Source of the DNA: Polycladidibacter hongkongensis
Lineage (GTDB): Bacteria; Pseudomonadota; Alphaproteobacteria; Rhizobiales; Stappiaceae
DNA: 64,000 nt
Direction of reading: 5' to 3'
Assembly (NCBI RefSeq): GCF_001561995.1
Contig: NZ_LLWC01000036.1
Location: 1 to 64,000 of the forward strand
Shown in pieces: positions 19,234-28,134 of the stretch. The notes under the pieces were generated by a model. That model made no database searches, was not told the origin of the DNA, and saw nothing but the letters and a program-made list of their open reading frames with translations. The position numbers were made by a program, and so were the translations under genes. Positions within the stretch are counted from its first letter, which is position 1; the number at the start of each line of letters is the position of its first letter.

Positions 19234-20157
19234 ATGACATTGCGCCAGAAGCTCTATGCCCGTCCAACTCTATTGTTGGTGTTGACCACGCTGTTTTGGG
19301 CGGGGAATGCAGTGGCGAGCAAATTTGCGGTGGGCAATGTCTCGCCAATGATGATTGTTTTTATCCGCTGGAGTTTGGTTGCAGCGCTAATGCTCTTTCT
19401 TAACTTCAATCAGGTTCGGCAGCACTGGGGCAGCATTCGCCCACAGCTAAAGGTCATCGCCTTAATGGCGGCGCTTGGGTTTACTTTGTTTAATGCCCTG
19501 CTCTACGAGGCTGCGCATATGACCAGCGTGGTGAATATCGGCATTTTGCAGGGGTCCATTCCTATGATGGTGATGATCGGGGCGCTTATCCTGTTTGGCA
19601 CCCCGGTTACCCTGCTGCAATTTGGCGGAATATTGCTCACCATGACCGGTGTTCTGGCGGTAGCCAGCAACGGCGAACTTGCCAATATCGCCAATCTGCA
19701 GATTAATGGCGGCGATGGGCTGATGCTGTTGGCCTGTCTCTTCTACACGTTCTACACTCTGGCGCTGCGCAATCGCCCCAAGGTACCCGGCCTTGTATTT
19801 TTCACTGTGACCTCTACCGTTGCGGCGCTGGTGTCCTTGCCGCTGGTGTTTGTCGAATATGCGGCTGGTGAACTTGTCATGCCCAACGCGACCGGGCTGA
19901 TTACCTGCCTTTACATCGCGCTGTTCCCCTCTTTCCTGAGCCAAGTGTTCTTTATGCGCGGGGTGGAGCTTATCGGGCCTGCGCGGGCTGGGGTGTTTGT
20001 TAATCTGATCCCGGTTTTCTCTTCTATTTTGGCGGTACTGCTGCTGTCAGAGAGCTTCGAGCTCTTTCACGGGCTTGCCTTGGCCTTGGTGCTGGGCGGG
20101 ATCTGGATCAGCGAACGGGCGGCACGGCGCACTGCGGCAACTGGCAAGGCAACCTAA
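19234..20157 (+). CDS. EamA/DMT superfamily permease
   Basis: A roughly 307-residue membrane protein with about ten hydrophobic helices in two EamA repeats: first LLVLTTLFWAGNAVASKFAVG...PMMIVFIRWSLVAALML, second GDGLMLLACLFYTFYTLALRNRP...GPARAGVFVNLIPVFSSILAVLLLSE. DMT permeases export metabolites or amino acids; the substrate is unknown. The frame is open from 19153, and starts at 19153, 19192 or 19234 are possible. The last, MTLRQKLYARPTLLLVL, fits the family best but has only a weak GAAAG upstream. Confidence 0.85.
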   Translation: MTLRQKLYARPTLLLVLTTLFWAGNAVASKFAVGNVSPMMIVFIRWSLVAALMLFLNFNQVRQHWGSIRPQLKVIALMAALGFTLFNALLYEAAHMTSVVNIGILQGSIPMMVMIGALILFGTPVTLLQFGGILLTMTGVLAVASNGELANIANLQINGGDGLMLLACLFYTFYTLALRNRPKVPGLVFFTVTSTVAALVSLPLVFVEYAAGELVMPNATGLITCLYIALFPSFLSQVFFMRGVELIGPARAGVFVNLIPVFSSILAVLLLSESFELFHGLALALVLGGIWISERAARRTAATGKAT

Positions 20158-20324
20158 CTGCAAGCGGTTTGGCAGAGGTAGTTATTTACATGGAAGCTGC
20201 TGTTTGTTAGGAAGGTGAGCTTCATGCTCAGCTTTTGCGAGCAAGTTCCTACTGTTTTTAGCCAGCCTTGCAGCCAGAAAGGTCAGCCGAAAAACCTTCG
20301 TGATTTGAGAATACTACGGCTGAG

Positions 20325-21215
20325 ATGACCGCATCTACCCTTCTTGACCCCCATGAACGCCAGGACGAGGCGCAAGATGACATCGGTTTGATGCCGCAGG
20401 CACCTGCGCGCCAACTGCTTGTGGTTTTTGACGATCTGCGGGCAGAGGCGGCGCCGGAGTATCACACCTATCTGGAGGGAAAGCGGCTTAGCTTTGGGGC
20501 ACCACAGGCTATTTCGGCAGAGCTGTTTTCTTTTGCGGCGTTTGAGGAACGCTTTGTGGAGTGGTCCGATCCTCTTATCACCTATTTCAAGGAGGAACGC
20601 GGTGCGCCTAGCGTAAAAGTGGCCGCATCGCTTGCTTTAAAGATGATCGGGCAGGAAATAATCGCGCGCCCTGTGGCCAGCTACTTGGCCAGTGGACGGG
20701 CTCCGCGGGTTGAGGAGCTGCGCTTCTACCCAAAGACCGAGTTGCCCTACATTGGCATGTGTTATGCACCAACGCTGCTGGAGGAGGAGCTTTATGTTGA
20801 AGTTGCGCCCGGGCCATCAGAGCAGATGCAGCTTAGCCTAACAATTGATCGCTTGCTAAGCGTTTTACATATTGTCCTTGGGCGACGCAAAGTGCCCCCT
20901 TCTGTATTTTATTCCAATACGGCGATGGCCTATCTCTCACCTTTGTTCAGCCTGCGACAGCATGGCGTGCATCCGCAAAAAGTCGCACAGGCAATGACCC
21001 TGCTGCTGGCAACAGCAGGGAAACGGCTGAGCGGCGGCATTGTCTGGCGCGGGCGCGAGCTTGAGGGGCAGGAAGAAATCGCCCCTAGACGGAAAGCCTG
21101 CTGCTTGAAATATGTGCTACCAACCAAGCCGCACCTTTGCACTACATGCTCACGCCGAGATGACACGCCGTTTTTTGATCCTGTCCTTCTCGAGAACGTG
21201 CACGGCCATAAATAG
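20325..21215 (+). CDS. FhuF-like siderophore-iron reductase
   Basis: The 296-residue protein ends in a cysteine cluster Cys259-Cys260, Cys272 and Cys275 (RKACCLKYVLP...LCTTCSRR), the CC-xn-C-xx-C iron-sulfur signature of FhuF-type ferric-siderophore reductases. The spacing is 11 here, against 10 as I recall it for E. coli FhuF. The rest has the expected loose pattern (YFKEERGAPSVKVAASLALK..., a central CYAPTLLEEELYVEV). FhuF binds a [2Fe-2S] cluster and releases iron from siderophores in the cytoplasm. No siderophore transporter gene is near. A TetR regulator follows on the same strand after a 209-bp gap containing an operator-like palindrome. Confidence 0.7.
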   Translation: MTASTLLDPHERQDEAQDDIGLMPQAPARQLLVVFDDLRAEAAPEYHTYLEGKRLSFGAPQAISAELFSFAAFEERFVEWSDPLITYFKEERGAPSVKVAASLALKMIGQEIIARPVASYLASGRAPRVEELRFYPKTELPYIGMCYAPTLLEEELYVEVAPGPSEQMQLSLTIDRLLSVLHIVLGRRKVPPSVFYSNTAMAYLSPLFSLRQHGVHPQKVAQAMTLLLATAGKRLSGGIVWRGRELEGQEEIAPRRKACCLKYVLPTKPHLCTTCSRRDDTPFFDPVLLENVHGHK

Positions 21216-21316
21216 GCCGATGGTTTCTTCAAGATCTATTTAAGTGCAACCACATCACATGATGGCAGAATAATATTCTAAATATCTTTTTTTAGGCAAG
21301 AATATTAGATCTTCAA

Positions 21317-21330
21317 TGACTATCTAGTCA
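21317..21330. promoter_or_regulatory. Perfect palindrome, candidate TetR operator
   Basis: TGACTA-TC-TAGTCA is a perfect 6+6 inverted repeat in AT-rich DNA, 95 bp before the TetR-family start codon. The position suits autoregulation. No other gene starts in the gap. Confidence 0.5.
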
Positions 21331-21424
21331 AAATTAAATTGTTTTACAGTTTTTCTACTAGAATTGTTCGTTGAGTTTGCCTAGAATTCGCCACAATTCG
21401 CTATGCCGAACGATGGAACACAAC

Positions 21425-22018
21425 ATGCCTAAGATTGTTGACCGCAAAGCAATGCGGCAAAAGCTATTGCACGCGGCGACTGCAACATTTCAGCGCAATG
21501 GCTACAATTCTTCGACAATGAATGACATTGCCGAAACAGCTGGTGTCGCCAAAGGCACGCTCTATCTCTATTTTAAGAACAAGCAAGCGATTGTTGATGC
21601 CGTGTTTGACATGTTCTTTTTGGGCTGGGTGTTTCGCGTAGATCGTCCCGAGACGGCGCAAAGCCTCGAGGCCTTTAGCAAGCAGCTATATGAGGCCATG
21701 GTGCTGAGTGATGATGAGGCAACGTTTGTGCCAATCTTCTACGAGGTTTTTGGCCCCAAATTGCGCGAAGCAGAGTTTCGCCAGCGCTTACTAGGATACT
21801 TTACCCAACTGGAAGATCATTACTTTCGGACAATTATCCATTTGCAAGGTTTGGGGGAGGTAAAAAAAGATCTTAACCCGCGCGATAGCGCCCGCGCCCT
21901 TGTGGGGTTTGTTGACGGCGTCGTCACCCATAGAGGGATGTTCATGTTTTCCAATGCAAGGCACCGCAAAACCGTCGCCAGCGGCTTGGCCTTGCTGCTA
22001 AATGGACTGCGCGCTTGA
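21425..22018 (+). CDS. TetR/AcrR family transcriptional regulator
   Basis: A 197-residue regulator with a classic TetR N-terminal HTH: RQKLLHAATATFQRNGYNSSTMNDIAETAGVAKGTLYLYFKNKQAIVDAVF (given in part). The C-terminal ligand domain is unremarkable (FYEVFGPKLREAEFRQRL). The ATG at 21425 (GGAACACAAC upstream) starts the conserved domain, while the frame is open to 21371. A perfect palindrome lies 95 bp upstream. The inducer is unknown. Because fhuF-like is the only close gene on the strand, iron or xenobiotic control is a guess. Confidence 0.9.
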   Translation: MPKIVDRKAMRQKLLHAATATFQRNGYNSSTMNDIAETAGVAKGTLYLYFKNKQAIVDAVFDMFFLGWVFRVDRPETAQSLEAFSKQLYEAMVLSDDEATFVPIFYEVFGPKLREAEFRQRLLGYFTQLEDHYFRTIIHLQGLGEVKKDLNPRDSARALVGFVDGVVTHRGMFMFSNARHRKTVASGLALLLNGLRA

Positions 22019-22039
22019 GAAATTGCGCCTGTTCGAACG

Positions 22040-23503
22040 TTAGCTGTTGGCAGTCTGCTTGCTCAGATCTGGCAGGGTGACAATGCGGTTGCCGCGCAGG
22101 TCTGATGCGCAAACGATAAAGCCACGCTCTTCCATATGGGTGAGCAACCAGCGGGCGCGGCCGGGGGAGCGGGTGCCATAAGCTTTGGCGATTTCCATAT
22201 CATCGGGACAAACTTCGCCCGCATAAGCCGCTTTAGCCAACAACAAGTACACGCCGCGCATCTCTTCTGGCAGGTGACTTGCAACAACTTTCGCCTGCTC
22301 CCATTCATCGCCGCCCACCTCCTGTTTGGCAACACCGGCACGGGCCACTGAGAGTTTGCGGCGAAACTCGGTAAGATCAGGCGAGGCGACACGGGCAATA
22401 CGGCAACGCACCTGAAAATCCTGATAAAGCTGCGAAACCGGCTGGAACGCGGCCTCGGGATCCTCCAGAATCTCGGCGATGATATGATCCAGTTGCTGGT
22501 TTTTCTCTTCCAGATTGAAAAGGTCTTCCGGCTCGGCCTGAATTTCCTCTGCCTGCTTCTCGATACGTGAGGCGGCTGTGCGCGTAAGTTGCTCCATCAC
22601 CTCTTTGGCGCTCGGGGCAGCAACACGATTGTTGGTCAGAACCGGATCATTTTCTGAAGGGGTGAAAATGAGTTCGGCGGCGGCCTCTGTTGGTTGCTCT
22701 GGCAGCGGCATCAGCTTTGGTGAACCGCCGCGACCTGCTGTCACCACTTCGCCGATTTTTACCCGCTCAGGGCGGCGGCTCATGGCCGGACCAAGGGCGA
22801 TAAACTGGCCACGCTGCAGATTGCGAAACTGCTCTGCCTGCCGCCGCTCCATGCCCAAAAGATCAGAGGCGCGCTGCATGTCGATATCAAGGAAGGTGCG
22901 GCCCATGAGAAAGTTGGTGGCCTCCGCAGCCACGTTTTTAGCAAGCTTGGCAAGGCGCTGGGTAGCGATAATGCCGGCAAGGCCGCGCTTACGGCCACGG
23001 CACATGAGGTTGGTCATTGCCATAAGCGAAAGGCGGCGGGCCTCTTCGCCATAATCGCCAGAGGCGGCGGGGGCAAACATTTGCGCTTCATCCACCACCA
23101 CGATCATCGGGTACCAGTAGTCGCGCTCACAATCGAACATACCGTTTAAAAAGGCGGCAGCGGCTTTTAGCTGCCGGTCCGGCTCCAGATGCTCCAGATT
23201 AAGAATGACAGAGATACGGTGTTGACGGACACGCGCTGCGATCATAGTCAATTCGCGCTCGTTCATGGTGGCATCAATGACCACATGGCCATAGTGATCG
23301 GCAAGGGTGACAAAGTCCCCCTCCGGATCAACCACAACCTGCTGCACCCATGGCGCGCTCTGCTCCAGCAAGCGGCGCAGCAAATGCGATTTGCCCGAGC
23401 CGGAGTTGCCTTGCACCAACAGGCGGGTTGCCAACAATTCTTCCAGATCAATGGTTGCCTGTGTCCCGTTGACTTTGGTTCCCATCTCAATGTTGACTGT
23501 CAT
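22040..23503 (-). CDS. HerA-like ATPase (DUF87, FtsK/HerA superfamily)
   Basis: About 487 residues. Walker A GNSGSGKS is at residues 32-39, Walker B MIVVVDEAQMF near 133-142 with Asp138/Glu139, followed by MCRGRKRGLAGIIATQRLAKL and LMGRTFLDIDMQRASDLLG, the HerA-type helicase/translocase core. The C-terminal half (from about 300) is helical and acidic, with a final winged-helix-like end (ARWLLTHMEERGFIVCASD). HerA proteins form hexameric DNA pumps, usually with a NurA nuclease; no NurA or other nuclease is adjacent. The ATG at 23503 has GGGG 7 nt upstream. It is monocistronic, so the partner, if any, is elsewhere. Confidence 0.8.
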   Translation of the reverse strand: MTVNIEMGTKVNGTQATIDLEELLATRLLVQGNSGSGKSHLLRRLLEQSAPWVQQVVVDPEGDFVTLADHYGHVVIDATMNERELTMIAARVRQHRISVILNLEHLEPDRQLKAAAAFLNGMFDCERDYWYPMIVVVDEAQMFAPAASGDYGEEARRLSLMAMTNLMCRGRKRGLAGIIATQRLAKLAKNVAAEATNFLMGRTFLDIDMQRASDLLGMERRQAEQFRNLQRGQFIALGPAMSRRPERVKIGEVVTAGRGGSPKLMPLPEQPTEAAAELIFTPSENDPVLTNNRVAAPSAKEVMEQLTRTAASRIEKQAEEIQAEPEDLFNLEEKNQQLDHIIAEILEDPEAAFQPVSQLYQDFQVRCRIARVASPDLTEFRRKLSVARAGVAKQEVGGDEWEQAKVVASHLPEEMRGVYLLLAKAAYAGEVCPDDMEIAKAYGTRSPGRARWLLTHMEERGFIVCASDLRGNRIVTLPDLSKQTANS

Positions 23504-23846
23504 GCAGGGCCCCACCTTGAGCGACTGTTTTGAAACTGGATCGGGTACAAGATGCTGCCCGCTGTGCCTCTTCCCAGCGGGACGAGGCCTGACAAATTGC
23601 TATAGGTCAGCGGCGGTGCTGCCGCAAGGCCTCTCCTGTTTTCACACAGCCAAAAGCAGGGGACCTGTGTTTACCCTGCCCCGCTAATAGGAGAAGGCCG
23701 CGCACAGGGTTGTATTTTTAAGTGCAAACACAACATAAAGTACATGGCCCTGTTTCTTGGGTCTTTTTCTTGGGCTTGTTTCTTGAATTTGTTGCCGAGG
23801 CGTTTTGCCTTATCGGCCTTTCGCCTGAAATCTGGGGGAATTTCAC
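23504..23846. other. Intergenic region, divergent promoters
   Basis: This is the divergent gap between the HerA-like gene and the DUF805 gene. It contains T-rich imperfect repeats (TTCTTGGG, TTCTTGGGC, TTCTTGAA) around 23754-23795. I see no convincing gene, RNA or operator. Confidence 0.4.
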
Positions 23847-24278
23847 ATGAGTGATCTTGATCGGATTGCACTGTACTTTTTAGAGCCATATCGGCGCTGC
23901 TTTGATTTTTCCGGGCGTTCGAACCGGCTTGAGTACTTTATCTATATGTTTGTCTTGGCGCTTGTGTCCTTTTTTACCGACATTTCAATTGACATCAATT
24001 TGCCGCTTAGCCCGCAGGACAGCGTGGTCTCGTCTACGTTCTGGATTGTCCTCGCCCTTTCTTCAGCATTTGGTATCTGGCTGCTAATCGTCGGGGCAGC
24101 GCTCAGCGTGCGTCGCCTGCACGATACGGGGAACACGGGTTGGTGGGTTTTGCTCTCGGTCGTTCCTTTGGCAAATATCGGCCTAATCCTGTTTTTACTG
24201 TTTAAAGCTGGGGATACCCAGCAAAACACCTACGGCGCTGCCGTCGCCGATTTTTCAAGGGCGGCAAAGGCGAATTGA
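23847..24278 (+). CDS. DUF805 inner-membrane protein
   Basis: A 143-residue protein of the DUF805 (YhaH-like) family: RRCFDFSGRSNRLEYF at the N-terminus, three to four TM helices (FIYMFVLALVSFFTDI, STFWIVLALSSAFGIWLLI, WWVLLSVVPLANIGLILFLL) and the hallmark VRRLHDTGNTGWW. A GGGGGAATTTCAC leader precedes the ATG. Function is unknown; some relatives are linked to envelope or phage receptors. It stands alone, followed after 130 bp by a PAQR-family gene. Confidence 0.88.
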   Translation: MSDLDRIALYFLEPYRRCFDFSGRSNRLEYFIYMFVLALVSFFTDISIDINLPLSPQDSVVSSTFWIVLALSSAFGIWLLIVGAALSVRRLHDTGNTGWWVLLSVVPLANIGLILFLLFKAGDTQQNTYGAAVADFSRAAKAN

Positions 24279-24408
24279 TGCCCCAGCCATTGGCAATGGT
24301 CATTCTTTCTTCATGAAGTCCCCGCAAAGTCGCAGTTGCACATCGGGACTGGGTCTTGCACACTCTGGCAAGACGGATTGCAAGCAAAAGTGACTACAGG
24401 ATAAAGAA

Positions 24409-25053
24409 ATGCGCCAACAAACCCGCCCGGAGATTATCGCAGATGGCATTGTCCATGTGATGGGCATTGCCTTTGGCGCCGCTGCGACCACGGCGCTGAT
24501 GATCCTGTTGTGGGCACAACAGGACGCAGCGCGGCTGACCAGCGTTGTGGTCTACGCCGCTTGCCTCAACACCATGTTGATTTGCTCTGCCCTTTACAAT
24601 TTACTGGCCAAGGAAAACAAGGTCGGGATACTGCGTCGCCTCGATCATTCTGCGATTTTCCTCATGATCGCAGGCACTTACACTCCACTGTGCCTGATGG
24701 TGCTAAAGGGGTGGATTGGCATCACTTTGCTGGGTGTGGTTTGGACAACTGCGATCGCGGGCGCGGCGATTAAAATGTTGCATCTCTCCAAGCTGGAGCG
24801 CTTTACGGTGCCGATCTATTTGGCGCTGGGGTGGTCAGGTTTTCTGGCAATTGTCCCTCTCTATTCGCAGAGCTCCGCGTTGGGCTTTGGCTTCTTGGTG
24901 GCAGGCGGACTGCTTTATTCGGTAGGAACGCTGTTTTACATCGCCAAGACATTACCCTATCAGAACGCGATTTGGCACGGCTTTGTGCTGGGGGCAGCGG
25001 CCTGTCATTTCACGACCATTGTTGTGGATGTGGCCATTCCCGGAATGAGTTAG
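24409..25053 (+). CDS. trhA: Hemolysin III / PAQR family membrane protein (TrhA-like)
   Basis: The 214-residue protein has seven hydrophobic helices and the HlyIII/PAQR marks: RPEIIADGIVHVMGIAFG (first His), CSALYNLL, RRLDHSAIFLMIAGTYTPLC and a final GAAACHFTTIVVDVAI with His. The Asp/His set is the presumed zinc site of the PAQR fold. TrhA affects membrane-energy/fluidity homeostasis in E. coli; true haemolysis is not implied. AGGA lies about 10 nt upstream of the ATG. Length is normal for the family. Confidence 0.88.
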   Translation: MRQQTRPEIIADGIVHVMGIAFGAAATTALMILLWAQQDAARLTSVVVYAACLNTMLICSALYNLLAKENKVGILRRLDHSAIFLMIAGTYTPLCLMVLKGWIGITLLGVVWTTAIAGAAIKMLHLSKLERFTVPIYLALGWSGFLAIVPLYSQSSALGFGFLVAGGLLYSVGTLFYIAKTLPYQNAIWHGFVLGAAACHFTTIVVDVAIPGMS

Positions 25054-25178
25054 GACAGCTAAGCATTCTATTAAAGCTTAGTGCGCGCATCTTCGGTGCA
25101 TTGTCGCGGCGCGCCCTTGTCACCTTACCTAGAAATAGCCTAGCCTGATCTGTCCCTGCTGTTTTTTGGAGAGAACTC

Positions 25179-26267
25179 ATGCCAGCTGATCTAGGCGCCG
25201 CGCGCTCACCCTATCAGAAACCACTTGTTTTTGATGGGCATAATGATGTGTTATTGCGGCTCCTACTAGATCGCGCAGCAGGAAAGCCCGCCGATTTTTT
25301 TGATAACGGAGGCAGCGGTCATATCGACCTTAAGCGCGCCCGCGCTGGCGGCCTTATTGGCGGGTTGTTTGCCTGTTTTGCGCCGCCGCGCCATACCATG
25401 GCTTCTTTTACCGGCGCAGATTTAACGGAGGTGGCACGGGATGATTTCGCCCCCTTGCCGCAGCCCGAGGCTCTCAGCTTCACAATGCAAATGATAGCAG
25501 AAGCGCTGCATATCGAAGCGCGCAGCGAAGGGGCCTTGCGCATTTGCCGAAACAGCGCGGAGCTCGAGGACGCGATCACGCAGGAACAGTTTGCCATAGT
25601 GCTGCATATGGAAGGCGCAGAGGCGATAGATGCCGATCTTGCTGCGCTAGAGGTGCTTTATGCTGCGGGCCTGCGCTCTTTGGGGCCGGTGTGGAGCCGG
25701 GCGACGATTTTTGGCCACGGGGTGCCGATGCGCTTTGGCGTGTCACCTGACATAGGCGCAGGGCTAAGCGATGCCGGGCGACGTTTGGTGCAGCGCTGCG
25801 ATCAGCTTGGGGTGTTACTGGACGTCTCGCACCTTAACGAAAAAGGTTTTTGGGATCTGGCAAGTATCAGCGAGCGGCCGTTTGTCGCCAGTCACTCCAA
25901 TGTGCACGCTCTGACGCCGCATGCACGCAACCTGACTGATAAGCAGCTGCATGCCATGGCAGAACGTGGCTGCCTTGTGGGGCTCAACTACTCTACACGT
26001 TTTTTAAGCAAGGACGGAGAGCCTGAGCCGGGCCTGAGCCTAGAGCGGATGATCCAGCACATTGACTATCTCTTGGAGATCCTGGGCGAGGACGGCGTTG
26101 CGCTAGGTTCTGATTTTGACGGCTGCCAAGTTCCCGATGCAATTGGCGATGCTGCGGGCCTGCCACATCTGATAGCTGCCATGCATCGCGCCGGTTATGG
26201 CGAGGCATTAATCGAAAAAATCGCTCATAAGAACTGGCTTGGCTTGTTCAAGCGAAGTGGGTTTTAA
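25179..26267 (+). CDS. Membrane dipeptidase (peptidase family M19)
   Basis: A 362-residue zinc dipeptidase of the renal dipeptidase type, cleaving dipeptides including D-amino-acid ones. Zinc ligands are visible: His21-x-Asp23 in FDGHNDVLL, the bridging Glu in IVLHMEGAEAI, His in LLDVSHLNEKGFWDL and in VASHSNVHALTPHARNLTD, and Asp in LGSDFDGC. GGAGAGAACTC precedes the ATG. No signal peptide is seen, so it is probably cytoplasmic. The oligopeptide ABC transporter genes lie next to it in convergent orientation, which fits peptide use. Confidence 0.93.
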   Translation: MPADLGAARSPYQKPLVFDGHNDVLLRLLLDRAAGKPADFFDNGGSGHIDLKRARAGGLIGGLFACFAPPRHTMASFTGADLTEVARDDFAPLPQPEALSFTMQMIAEALHIEARSEGALRICRNSAELEDAITQEQFAIVLHMEGAEAIDADLAALEVLYAAGLRSLGPVWSRATIFGHGVPMRFGVSPDIGAGLSDAGRRLVQRCDQLGVLLDVSHLNEKGFWDLASISERPFVASHSNVHALTPHARNLTDKQLHAMAERGCLVGLNYSTRFLSKDGEPEPGLSLERMIQHIDYLLEILGEDGVALGSDFDGCQVPDAIGDAAGLPHLIAAMHRAGYGEALIEKIAHKNWLGLFKRSGF

Positions 26268-26374
26268 CGCGGCAAAAGCGCCACTCTTCGCTGAAATGCG
26301 AACGACGCTCGCGCCCCCGCGCACTTACAAGGTTCACGCGCCCACCATTACAGCGATGCTTGTGTCGTCGGCAC

Positions 26375-26397
26375 GATTTCCTTCATAGAAGGAAATC
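26375..26397. repeat. Perfect 10-bp inverted repeat between converging genes
   Basis: GATTTCCTTC-ATA-GAAGGAAATC forms a 10-bp stem with a 3-nt loop. It has no T-tract. It is the first of three hairpins stacked between the dipeptidase and opp transcripts. Confidence 0.7.
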
Positions 26398-26415
26398 TCG
26401 TCGACAGGACAAAGA

Positions 26416-26442
26416 AAAACCCGCTTTGTAAAAGCGGGTTTT
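26416..26442 (-). terminator. Bidirectional rho-independent terminator
   Basis: AAAACCCGCTTT-GTA-AAAGCGGGTTTT is a perfect 12-bp stem with a T-tract on either strand. It ends the opp transcript (minus) and can also stop the dipeptidase transcript (plus). Confidence 0.9.
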
Positions 26443-26450
26443 GCCGTTTA

Positions 26451-26490
26451 AAGGCCGTGGGCGGCGGGGTTTGTCGCCGCCCACGGCCTT
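26451..26490 (-). terminator. Long GC-rich hairpin downstream of oppDF
   Basis: A perfect 16-bp inverted repeat (AAGGCCGTGGGCGGCG and its complement) with an 8-nt loop lies 17 bp after the OppDF stop. It probably protects the 3' end or pauses polymerase before the T-tract terminator at 26416. Confidence 0.75.
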
Positions 26491-26507
26491 AAAGCTTAAG
26501 ACTAGTA

Positions 26508-28124
26508 TTAAGCAAATTCTTCCAGTTTCAATGCCGCAGCTGCCACCAATGTTTTGGTATAATCTTGCTGCGGATTATCAAAGATTTCACTGGCGCTGCC
26601 TTGCTCGACCACCTGCCCTTTTTGCATCACCATCACCGTGTCAGACATGGCCCGAACAACGGCCAAATCATGCGAGATGAACAAATAGGTAAGGCCGTGC
26701 TCTTTTTGCAAGTTACGCAAGAGCTCGACCACCTGTTTTTGCACCGTGCGGTCCAATGCCGAGGTTGGTTCGTCAAGCACAACCAGCTTCGGCTTTAGCA
26801 CCATAGTGCGCGCAATGGCGATACGTTGGCGCTGCCCCCCTGAAAATTCGTGGGGGTAGCGGTTACGCATAGCCGCATCCATAGACACTTCTTCCAAGGC
26901 CTCACAGGCGCGCTTGTCGCGTTCTGCCGCGCTCAAGTGCGGCTCATGCACCAACAACCCCTCGGTGATGATCTGCCCCACTGTCATGCGCGGGCTGAGT
27001 GAGCCGAACGGATCTTGGAAGATCAGCTGCATTTCCTTGCGCAAAGGGCGCATGGCTTTGCGGCTGGCGCCGGTTATGTCCTTACCGCAGTAAACAACGC
27101 GGCCGGAGCTTGGCAACAATTGCAAGAGCGCGCGCCCGAGTGTTGATTTCCCCGAACCGGATTCACCAACAATACCAAGGGTCTGCCCTTCGCGTACTGT
27201 GAGCGAAATGTCATCGACAGCCCGCAGCACATGATTGGGCTTCAAGAAACCGGCTTCGGTTTCAAATTCAACGCGCACATCATCGGCTTCCACCACCAGC
27301 GGGGCGCTGTCTTCCACCTGATCCTTACGGCCGGTTGGTTCTGCATCCAGCAGCATTTTGGTGTAGGCATGTTTAGGTGCACCAAAGATCTCTTTGGTTG
27401 CCCCCTCTTCCACCACTTCGCCCTGTTTCATCACATAAACGCGATCAGATATGCGCTCCACAATCGTCAGATCATGGGTGATGAAAACAACCGCCATGCC
27501 AAGGCGCTCTTGCAGCTCGGCCATCAGCTCCAGAATCTGTGCCTGTGTGGTCACATCCAAAGCGGTGGTTGGCTCATCGGCAATAAGAATGTCAGGATCG
27601 TTGGCCAGCGCCATGGCGATCATAACACGCTGGCGCTGTCCGCCGGACATCTCGTAGGGATAGGCTTTTACCTTGCGAGCAGGCTCGGGAATCCCGACAA
27701 GCTCCAGCAGTTCCACCGCCCGCTTTTTGGCAGTGGCCCATGTGTAGTTGCCGTGCTGAACCATCGGTTCACACAATTGACGCTCAATGGTGTAGAGCGG
27801 ATCCAGCGAGGTCATCGGCTCTTGGAAGATCATGGTGATTTTTGCACCACGGATCTTGTTTAGTCTGCCCGATGGCAGGCCGAGGATTTCCTCGCCCTTG
27901 TAGGTTACAGAGCCTTGTGTACGCCCATTGGACGCCAGCAGCCCCATGGCCGCCATCATGCTCTGGCTTTTACCGGAGCCGGATTCACCAACGATGGCCA
28001 CCGTTTCCCCGGCATCCACGTGGATGTTCACGCCTTTGACCGCGTTCACTTCGCCTGTGTTGGTTTCAAAATCCACCTTGAGGTTGGAAATTTGCAGAAC
28101 CGTGTTGTCATTTGGTTTTGTCAC
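26508..28124 (-). CDS. Oligopeptide ABC transporter ATP-binding protein, OppD-OppF fusion
   Basis: A 538-residue protein with two complete ABC domains: Walker [10 protein letters not shown] in the first and GESGSGKST in the second; signatures MSGGQRQR and FSGGQRQR; Walker [12 protein letters not shown] and [11 protein letters not shown]. Each half ends in an oligopeptide-type C-terminal extension. It powers peptide import with the two permeases upstream. Start choice: the GTG at 28124 has GGGGG about 6 nt before it and lies 11 bp after the OppC stop; the frame extends to 28172 but would overlap oppC. It is the last gene of the operon, before two strong hairpins. Confidence 0.92.
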   Translation of the reverse strand: MTKPNDNTVLQISNLKVDFETNTGEVNAVKGVNIHVDAGETVAIVGESGSGKSQSMMAAMGLLASNGRTQGSVTYKGEEILGLPSGRLNKIRGAKITMIFQEPMTSLDPLYTIERQLCEPMVQHGNYTWATAKKRAVELLELVGIPEPARKVKAYPYEMSGGQRQRVMIAMALANDPDILIADEPTTALDVTTQAQILELMAELQERLGMAVVFITHDLTIVERISDRVYVMKQGEVVEEGATKEIFGAPKHAYTKMLLDAEPTGRKDQVEDSAPLVVEADDVRVEFETEAGFLKPNHVLRAVDDISLTVREGQTLGIVGESGSGKSTLGRALLQLLPSSGRVVYCGKDITGASRKAMRPLRKEMQLIFQDPFGSLSPRMTVGQIITEGLLVHEPHLSAAERDKRACEALEEVSMDAAMRNRYPHEFSGGQRQRIAIARTMVLKPKLVVLDEPTSALDRTVQKQVVELLRNLQKEHGLTYLFISHDLAVVRAMSDTVMVMQKGQVVEQGSASEIFDNPQQDYTKTLVAAAALKLEEFA

Positions 28125-28134
28125 ATCGGCCCCC

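Noticed and set aside
22040-23503. HerA-NurA style antiphage system
   Set aside because: No nuclease or SIR2 gene is adjacent, so a defence role is not supported by this window.
23671-23889. 72-codon minus-strand frame overlapping the DUF805 start
   Set aside because: Basic and hydrophilic but overlaps a real gene start and has no clear ribosome site.
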